19,899 bases of DNA from Mobilitalea sp. (lineage in GTDB: Bacteria > Bacillota_A > Clostridia > Lachnospirales > Lachnospiraceae). Made by a program: the position numbers and the translations under genes. Shown here in pieces: positions 14,917 through 19,899 of the stretch. The notes beneath the pieces were generated by a model. That model was not told the origin of the DNA. It saw nothing but the letters and a program-made list of their open reading frames with translations, and did no database searches. How positions within the stretch are numbered: the first letter of the stretch is position 1; each line of letters opens with the position of its first letter. The DNA is taken from assembly GCA_029974875.1 (NCBI GenBank), contig JARKQP010000906.1:1-19899 (forward strand), read 5' to 3'.

Positions 14917-16602
14917 TTGTTAGTCAGCCTGCATGTTAAAAATTTTGCCATTATTAATGAAGTAGAAATAGACTTTAAAAACCACCTGAATATCATGACC
15001 GGTGAAACAGGTGCCGGTAAGTCCATCATCATCGGCTCGGTCAATGCTGCCCTTGGAGCCAAGATGGGCAAGGACATTGTCCGCAGCGGAGCCGAATATG
15101 CATTGGTTGAGCTGGTCTTTGAGACAAAGGCAGAGGCAGTATTGGAGGCTATGAAGGAGCTGGACATCCCGGTTGAAGGAGACCAGATCATTATATCAAG
15201 AAAGGTTATGTCCGGAAGAAGTGTGTGCAAGATTAATGGGGAGAATGTCACTGCCTCCGCCCTGTCCACAGTTGCGGGCTTATTAATTGACATACATGGG
15301 CAGCATGAGCACCAGTCTCTCCTGAACAAATCAAAGCATTTAGAGATTGTTGACCGTTTTGCAAAGGATGAAATTAATGATTTAAAATCTGATCTGGAAC
15401 AGAGCTATAAGGAATATAGCAAATTAAAGCAGGAATTCTTGCAGGCCGGCATGGATGAGGATAAGAGGCTGAGGGAGATATCCTTTTTGGAATATGAAGT
15501 AAATGAGATCAAAAATGCATCCCTGATCCCCGGTGAAGACGAAGAACTATCCGTCAGATATAAAAAGCTGTCGAATGCAAATGCCATATCAGAAGGCTTA
15601 CAGAGTGTTTACCGCTATACCGGCTATGACCCTTCCGCAGCAGGGGATGCAATTGGAAGGGCTTTACGCCAGCTGCAGAAGCTATCCGAATTCGATAATA
15701 CAATAAGCGGATTCTTAAATCAGCTTTCTGAGATTGACGGACTTATGAACGACCTGAACAGGGACTTATCACAGTACATGGGAGATATGGAAAATCCGGA
15801 AGAGGAGCTGGAGGAGGTTACGAAACGGCTTGACCTGATTAACCACTTCAAATCAAAATATGGCAATTCCATCGCCCAGATAATCAGCCACTGCAAGGAA
15901 TGTGAAGAAAAGCTGGAGAAATACCGTGACTACGACCTATATATGGACAAGCTTGCGAAAAAGCTTTCAGAAGCGGAGGCCCGCTTAGACGCACTGTCAC
16001 AGCGCCTGTCCGATATCCGCAAAAGCAAAGCAAAGGAGCTTACCGCAAGAATAAAGGCTGCCCTTGTTGCCTTGAACTTTCTGGATGTACAATTTGAGAT
16101 GATCTTTGGGAGGCTGCAGCATTATACGGCGGGTGGCTTTGACGAGGCGGAATTTATCATATCCACGAATCCCGGCGAGGGAATGAAGCCTCTGTCAAGG
16201 GTCGCATCCGGCGGTGAGCTGTCCAGGATTATGCTGGGAATTAAATCCGTGTTAGCCGATAAGGATGAGATCGAAACTCTAATTTTTGATGAGATCGATG
16301 TGGGAATCAGCGGAAGGACTGCACAGAAGGTATCAGAGCAATTATCAAGCATTGCCGGCAACCACCAGATTATCTGCATCACCCATCTTGCCCAGATAGC
16401 AGCTATGGCTGATGCCCATTATGTAATTGAAAAACAGACGGATGGCATTTCAACCCAGACGCTGATCCGGGAATTGAAAGAGGAAGAGATGATAGATGAG
16501 CTGTCCAGGATCCTGGGAGGTGCCCAGATAACAGAGCGTGTGAGGGAGAACGCAAAAGAAATGAAGGAATTGGCATATAATTCCAAAAAATATAAGCTTT
16601 AA
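14917..16602 (+). CDS. recN: DNA repair protein RecN
   Basis: RecN is an SMC-like ATPase that acts early in double-strand-break repair by recombination. The 561 residues match the family. Walker A is GETGAGKS (29-36), followed by the RecN-specific DIHGQHEHQSLL. A coiled-coil-rich middle (about 150-370) follows. The C-terminal half of the ATPase has the signature ASGGELSR (430-437) and Walker B TLIFDEIDVGISG (454-466). The start is TTG at 14917, giving MLVSLHVKNFAI as in other RecN proteins, with GAGGGA (14905-14910) 6 nt upstream. The gene has its own promoter and SOS-like box, and a terminator separates it from spoIVB. Confidence 0.97.
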   Translation: MLVSLHVKNFAIINEVEIDFKNHLNIMTGETGAGKSIIIGSVNAALGAKMGKDIVRSGAEYALVELVFETKAEAVLEAMKELDIPVEGDQIIISRKVMSGRSVCKINGENVTASALSTVAGLLIDIHGQHEHQSLLNKSKHLEIVDRFAKDEINDLKSDLEQSYKEYSKLKQEFLQAGMDEDKRLREISFLEYEVNEIKNASLIPGEDEELSVRYKKLSNANAISEGLQSVYRYTGYDPSAAGDAIGRALRQLQKLSEFDNTISGFLNQLSEIDGLMNDLNRDLSQYMGDMENPEEELEEVTKRLDLINHFKSKYGNSIAQIISHCKECEEKLEKYRDYDLYMDKLAKKLSEAEARLDALSQRLSDIRKSKAKELTARIKAALVALNFLDVQFEMIFGRLQHYTAGGFDEAEFIISTNPGEGMKPLSRVASGGELSRIMLGIKSVLADKDEIETLIFDEIDVGISGRTAQKVSEQLSSIAGNHQIICITHLAQIAAMADAHYVIEKQTDGISTQTLIRELKEEEMIDELSRILGGAQITERVRENAKEMKELAYNSKKYKL

Positions 16603-16652
16603 ATATTAAAAAATAACGCATACTAACTGCAAGGATATACAATACTATTGTG

Positions 16653-16684
16653 GATATACAATCGTGTTGTATATCTTTTTTGTT
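16653..16684 (+). terminator. Rho-independent terminator of recN
   Basis: GATATACAA (16653-16661) and TTGTATATC (16667-16675) form a perfect stem with a 5-nt loop, followed by TTTTTTGTTT. The left arm is duplicated: GGATATACAAT also occurs at 16633-16643, so an alternative longer-loop pairing exists. Confidence 0.85.
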
Positions 16685-16688
16685 TATA

Positions 16689-16720
16689 ACAAGATGAACC
16701 GGCTTTCTGGTTCATCTTGT
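16689..16720 (+). repeat. Perfect 12-bp hairpin between recN and spoIVB
   Basis: ACAAGATGAACC (16689-16700) pairs without mismatch with GGTTCATCTTGT (16709-16720) around an 8-nt loop. GTGTCTTTGC follows, with no true U-run, so it may be a second, weak terminator or a structural element. Confidence 0.6.
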
Positions 16721-16783
16721 GTGTCTTTGCTAAAGAGCATTCTAAGAGACAAACACTTATTCTATGTGGCATGAGGTGAAAGG

Positions 16784-18067
16784 ATGAGGAATAAGAAAGT
16801 ATTCAGAAGATGCAGTATGGGATTATTTGGTGTGATGTTATTACTGCTTATATTTTATTTCTTTTATAATATAGAAAAAAAGATACCGAATGAGATAAAG
16901 ATTGTGGTAGACAAAGAGGAAAGCTTTGATTTTAATATGCCGATAAAAGGGATGATTGAGACGGATAACATTGGGGTTATCAGTGTCAATAACCTTAAGG
17001 TGCCAAAGGATCAGATCAATATAGATTTGAATGAGCCCTTTACCCTGGAATCTTCAACCACCGGCAAATACAATATCAGCCTGAAGCTTTTTGGCTTGTT
17101 CAATTTCAAAAATATTTCCCTGGATGTAATTGAAACCAGGGAGTTAATCCCCTGTGGCACACCCATCGGTATTTATGTAGAGACAGACGGAATCCTGGTA
17201 TTGGGAAGCGGGCGTATTACAGGGAAGGACGGGCTGAACTATGAACCGATCAGCAATAAGCTAAAATCGGGGGATTATATCCTTTCGGTCAATGACGTTA
17301 AGCTAAGCAAAAAAAGCGAAATGATTGATGAAATACAAAAAAGCGGGGGAGCAGATATTACCCTGAAGGTAAGGAGAAATAAGGAGGAAATTACTGTACG
17401 CGTAACCCCGGTCAAAACCCCCAGTGGGGAGTACAAGATTGGGGCATGGATCCGTGACAATACCCAGGGTATCGGAACATTGACCTTCATCTCCAGCGAC
17501 GGGCAATTCGGGGCATTAGGACATGGGATTACGGACATTGACACCGGGCTATTAATGGATGTCAGGGAGGGTTCCATCTATATGGCTGAAATAATGTCGA
17601 TTATCAAGGGGAAAGAAGGAGAGCCCGGAGAATTAATCGGAATGATCAGACAGAGCGACCGTTACCGTATGGGAAGGATTACAGAAAATACTTACCAGGG
17701 CATATTTGGCACAATTAATGGGGATTATGAGGGGAATAACGCGCAGGAGCCTTTGGAAATCGGTTTAAAACAGGAGGCCAGGAAGGGTAAGGCAACGATC
17801 CGCTGTACCGTCGGGGATACCACTACCGATTATAATATTGAGATCGAAAATATAGATATCAGTAATACCAACCATAGTAAAGGTATTGTTCTGAGAATTA
17901 CCGATGAAAGATTACTAAATCAGACAGGAGGAATCGTACAGGGGATGAGTGGGAGCCCGATTATCCAAAATAACAAGATAATTGGTGCTGTTACGCACGT
18001 ATTTATACAGGATTCAACGAAAGGTTACGGTACTTTCATCGAGAACATGGTAAATAATTTAGAATAA
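16784..18067 (+). CDS. spoIVB: SpoIVB serine peptidase (family S55)
   Basis: SpoIVB is made in the forespore, secreted into the intermembrane space, and cleaves SpoIVFA to trigger pro-sigma-K processing in the mother cell. The 427-residue protein has an N-terminal membrane segment (about 12-29), a PDZ domain (about 125-210, beginning GTPIGIYVETDGILV) and the S55 peptidase domain. The triad is recognisable: His247 in ALGHGITD, Asp374 in ITDERLL and Ser389 in QGMSGSPI. The 15-residue Asp-Ser spacing and overall offset agree with the Bacillus subtilis enzyme. ATG at 16784 follows GAGGTG (16773-16778) with short spacing. It lies between recN and spo0A, the usual order in endospore formers. A forespore-sigma-like promoter may precede it but is weakly supported. 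Confidence 0.97.
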   Translation: MRNKKVFRRCSMGLFGVMLLLLIFYFFYNIEKKIPNEIKIVVDKEESFDFNMPIKGMIETDNIGVISVNNLKVPKDQINIDLNEPFTLESSTTGKYNISLKLFGLFNFKNISLDVIETRELIPCGTPIGIYVETDGILVLGSGRITGKDGLNYEPISNKLKSGDYILSVNDVKLSKKSEMIDEIQKSGGADITLKVRRNKEEITVRVTPVKTPSGEYKIGAWIRDNTQGIGTLTFISSDGQFGALGHGITDIDTGLLMDVREGSIYMAEIMSIIKGKEGEPGELIGMIRQSDRYRMGRITENTYQGIFGTINGDYEGNNAQEPLEIGLKQEARKGKATIRCTVGDTTTDYNIEIENIDISNTNHSKGIVLRITDERLLNQTGGIVQGMSGSPIIQNNKIIGAVTHVFIQDSTKGYGTFIENMVNNLE

Positions 18068-18091
18068 GGAAATCTTTTGTTGCAATAAAAA

Positions 18092-18098
18092 ATCGACA
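18092..18098 (-). promoter_or_regulatory. Possible Spo0A box (single, imperfect)
   Basis: Read on the minus strand this is TGTCGAT, one base off the Spo0A box TGTCGAA. It lies 25 bp after the spoIVB stop and 600 bp before spo0A. Confidence 0.25.
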
Positions 18099-18218
18099 AA
18101 TTACGCCATGGAAAAAAGGGCTTCAAAAAAATACAACAGCAAATAAACTGTATAAAATTTACAATTACACAAAATCTTGTGGTAACCGCATTTTCGTTGA
18201 ATTATAGCCTCGTTTCGC

Positions 18219-18235
18219 TGTCGAATGGTGCGACA
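18219..18235. promoter_or_regulatory. Paired inverted Spo0A boxes upstream of spo0A
   Basis: TGTCGAA (18219-18225) is a perfect Spo0A box. Three bases on, TGCGACA (18229-18235) is its near-perfect inverted copy (TGTCGCA on the minus strand). Dimer-type boxes upstream of spo0A fit autoregulation by Spo0A~P. The pair lies about 230 bp upstream of the mapped -35-like element, so it may serve a second promoter I could not identify. Confidence 0.55.
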
Positions 18236-18447
18236 AGAAAGGTTTGATAAAAGCCTTATTTACAGATATAATTCCATTGTGGTAAAAATTTACAGATGAT
18301 GTTTGGACAAAATATATACTAAAAGACAAGAATTATGTGTAAATTTATAAGGATTCATGTTGGACGCCGGCGTTTTGTGTAAAATATCAATAAGGTTTGT
18401 TGTAGAAAAAAATCGATATTTTAGCTATTTTGCCAAAATGATAAATA

Positions 18448-18476
18448 TTGACTCATAATTAGTCAAGTTGTATAAT
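18448..18476 (+). promoter_or_regulatory. Sigma-A promoter of spo0A with palindromic operator
   Basis: TTGACT (18448-18453) and TATAAT (18471-18476) are separated by 17 bp. The -35 is the left arm of a perfect inverted repeat, TTGACT-N7-AGTCAA (18448-18466), so a repressor dimer would cover the -35 and the spacer. The predicted leader is about 220 nt. No sigma-H promoter was found. Confidence 0.7.
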
Positions 18477-18586
18477 AGATTCATGAACAACATGAAACCC
18501 AAAAAGCTACGCTAAGATTCACGAAAAGAGAAACGAAATACAGACAACCTTAAGGACACCAATGAAATTTACCATATTGAGAAAAA

Positions 18587-18635
18587 TGGAACGGTGGAGT
18601 TCCAATTAAGGGGGTGCATAATAAGGGGATGCATA
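18587..18635 (+). repeat. Hairpin and 15-bp tandem repeat in the spo0A leader
   Basis: TGGAAC/GTTCCA (18587-18592 with 18599-18604) forms a small hairpin. It is followed by TTAAGGGGGTGCATA (18606-18620) and ATAAGGGGATGCATA (18621-18635), adjacent 15-bp copies with two differences. Both copies contain a Shine-Dalgarno-like purine run. Confidence 0.5.
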
Positions 18636-18709
18636 CTGCTAAAGGAACATGGGAACAGATCAAGGAGAGAATAAAAAAATTGTATGGAGGTTGGAAAGTA
18701 AATGAGTAA
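18614..18709 (+). CDS. Possible leader peptide ORF overlapping the spo0A start
   Basis: An ORF from GTG 18614 (31 aa) or ATG 18629 (26 aa) runs to TAA at 18707-18709, overlapping the first eight bases of spo0A. The peptide is basic and contains [15 protein letters not shown]. The AAGGGG runs sit too close to either start for good initiation, so expression is doubtful. If translated it would couple to spo0A. Confidence 0.2.
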   Translation: MHNKGMHTAKGTWEQIKERIKKLYGGWKVNE

Positions 18710-19502
18710 AATTAATGTAGCTATTGTTGATGACAACGAGAGGATGGTAAATCTGCTGGAAGATATCCTCAAGGAAGATGCCGACATTGAAGTAGTAGGC
18801 AAATCAGAAAATGGAATTGATGCATTGGATATGATTAAAGAGAAGAAGCCGGATGTTGTTCTGTTGGATCTGATTATGCCAAAGCTGGATGGTCTTGGTG
18901 TCATGGAGAAGATTAGAAAAGATACCGAGATCAAAAAGAATCCTTCCTTTATTGTTATCACGGCCATAGGACAAGAAGGGGTAACAGAGAACGCATTTGA
19001 GCTGGGAGCAAATTATTATATTATGAAGCCCTTCGATAATAACATGATTTTATCCAGGATTAAACAGATTAAAGGCGACAGCCATACGAAACTAATAGAT
19101 AACCATAGAGTCAGTGCCTATGAGAATAAAAGTACTTATATGGAAAGAAACCTGGAATCGGATGTTACGAATATCATCCATGAAATCGGTGTTCCGGCAC
19201 ATATCAAGGGTTACCAGTACTTACGTGATGCGATCATGATGTCCGTTAATGATGCAGAGATGTTAAATTCCATCACAAAGCTCCTTTATCCTTCCATTGC
19301 AAAACGCCATAAGACGACTCCAAGCAGGGTAGAAAGGGCGATCCGCCATGCAATCGAGGTTGCCTGGAGCAGAGGGAAGATGGACACAATTGATGAATTA
19401 TTTGGTTACACAGTTAGTAATGGAAAAGGAAAGCCGACTAATTCGGAATTTGTAGCATTAATTGCTGATAAAATCCGTTTGGAATATAAGCTAAGGGCAT
19501 AG
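18702..19502 (+). CDS. spo0A: Sporulation master regulator Spo0A
   Basis: Spo0A is the phosphorylated response regulator that commits the cell to sporulation. The 266-residue protein has a receiver domain (about 4-123) with the acidic pocket Asp10/Asp11, phospho-acceptor Asp56 in VVLLDLIMP, Thr87 in VITAIG and Lys109 in YYIMKPF. The C-terminal DNA-binding domain includes the hallmark recognition segment [18 protein letters not shown] and ends in [16 protein letters not shown] at 18702 is preceded by GGAGG (18686-18690) with 11-nt spacing. A sigma-A promoter and Spo0A boxes lie in the 634-bp upstream region. The stop codon runs into a stem-loop element shared with another locus. No other gene of the sporulation phosphorelay is in view. 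Confidence 0.98.
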   Translation: MSKINVAIVDDNERMVNLLEDILKEDADIEVVGKSENGIDALDMIKEKKPDVVLLDLIMPKLDGLGVMEKIRKDTEIKKNPSFIVITAIGQEGVTENAFELGANYYIMKPFDNNMILSRIKQIKGDSHTKLIDNHRVSAYENKSTYMERNLESDVTNIIHEIGVPAHIKGYQYLRDAIMMSVNDAEMLNSITKLLYPSIAKRHKTTPSRVERAIRHAIEVAWSRGKMDTIDELFGYTVSNGKGKPTNSEFVALIADKIRLEYKLRA

Positions 19503-19590
19503 TGTACTGTCTCACCCATAATTAGGCTAACAGTACATTTGAAAATTTGATTTTGGCAGGCAAAGCAGATGCTGATGTAGTGTGGACAGT
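19501..19590 (+). ncRNA. Dispersed stem-loop element, copy 2 (spo0A 3' end)
   Basis: The core CCCATAATTAGGCTAACAG matches copy 1 except for two transitions. TGTACTGT (19503-19510) pairs with ACAGTACA (19530-19537). An alternative partner, GTGTGGACAGT (19580-19590), pairs with ACTGTCTCAC (19506-19515 region) with one bulge. It begins within the spo0A stop codon. Confidence 0.5.
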
Positions 19591-19635
19591 CCTACAAAAA
19601 TACATACAGGGACTTTGAAAAGCGGGGAATAAAAC

Positions 19636-19692
19636 AACAGGGAATTAAAACAGGGAGCTGAGGCTGTCCAAGGTTTTAATTCCCTGTTTTAA
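19636..19692. terminator. Strong, probably bidirectional terminator after spo0A
   Basis: A perfect 16-bp stem (19636-19651 with 19673-19688) encloses a 21-nt loop and is followed by TTAATT on the + strand. On the minus strand the stem is followed by GTTTTATT, so it could stop transcription from both sides. The remaining 19693-19899 stretch holds no gene I can support. Confidence 0.75.
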
Positions 19693-19899
19693 TTAACGGA
19701 GCACTCTTGGAAACTTCCCTGTATACAGCTTTATGACAGGTTCAATCTTTGTCCAAGAATAAGTTTTTTATAAAATGACTAATTTATTATGGATTTTTTG
19801 GCAGGAAAGGTGTTATTATCTAATTGATAGATTATGAAATCAAGTAATAACAAAGCAGGCAATGAGCATAATAAATGTATTGGGTCCTATGAATCTGAA

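Noticed and set aside
18189..18420. Sigma-H promoter for spo0A
   Set aside because: AGGATTC near 18349 resembles a -35, but no GAAT-type -10 lies at the required 11-12 bp spacing.
19749..19776. Promoter TTGTCC-16-TAAAAT near the right end
   Set aside because: The -35 matches poorly and the region is AT-rich enough for chance matches; no downstream gene is established.
19834..19899. Possible start of a new gene at ATG 19834 running off the window
   Set aside because: Only 22 codons are visible, there is no well-spaced ribosome site (nearest AGGAAAGG is over 20 nt away), and the peptide is polar without recognisable features. A gene may start here, but the evidence is not enough.

Overview
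The window looks like chromosomal DNA of a low-to-mid-GC, spore-forming anaerobic member of the Clostridia, most likely Lachnospiraceae. The evidence is the recN - spoIVB - spo0A order, which is typical of endospore formers; strong GGAGG-type ribosome binding sites; GTG and TTG starts; and TTGACA/TATAAT-like promoters. No tRNA, rRNA, CRISPR array, transposase or phage gene was seen. All convincing genes are on the + strand.

Region 1 (1-4119) is the right part of a sugar ABC-transporter locus. It holds the 3' part of a degenerate RbsA-like ATPase homologue whose nucleotide-binding motifs are eroded, then an intact RbsA-type double ATPase, then an RbsC-type permease. ATPase and permease are separated by about 220 bp packed with nested hairpins. 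No substrate-binding protein is in view; it may lie left of the window.

Region 2 (4120-9140) is a redox block: a small gluconate 2-dehydrogenase subunit 3-like protein, a siroheme nitrite/sulfite reductase with an unusual 15-bp tandem repeat in its linker, and a GMC-family FAD oxidoreductase. The first and third are normally partners, so the reductase gene splits the pair. A strong terminator at 9089-9150 closes the block.

Region 3 (9180-14680) has two single-gene units. galE (UDP-glucose 4-epimerase) has a promoter overlapping a 21-bp tandem repeat and a hairpin leader. It is followed by a 1286-residue secreted protein built mainly of ten BIG_2 immunoglobulin-like repeats.

Region 4 (14700-19899) is a conserved DNA-repair and sporulation block. 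recN has a clear sigma-A promoter with a LexA/DinR-like box at the start site. spoIVB encodes the forespore signalling serine peptidase with an intact catalytic triad. spo0A is preceded by about 630 bp of regulatory DNA holding Spo0A boxes and a sigma-A promoter with a palindromic operator.

The most novel signal I found is a small stem-loop element present twice, after the sulfite reductase gene (7120-7182) and after spo0A (19501-19590). It has a conserved core (CCCATAATYAGGCTRACAG), compensatory changes in the flanking stem and a second, alternative pairing partner in both copies. The hairpin array between rbsA and rbsC and the eroded RbsA paralogue are the next most interesting. I saw no clear multi-gene defence or biosynthetic system; the interest lies in RNA and regulatory elements and in gene architecture.
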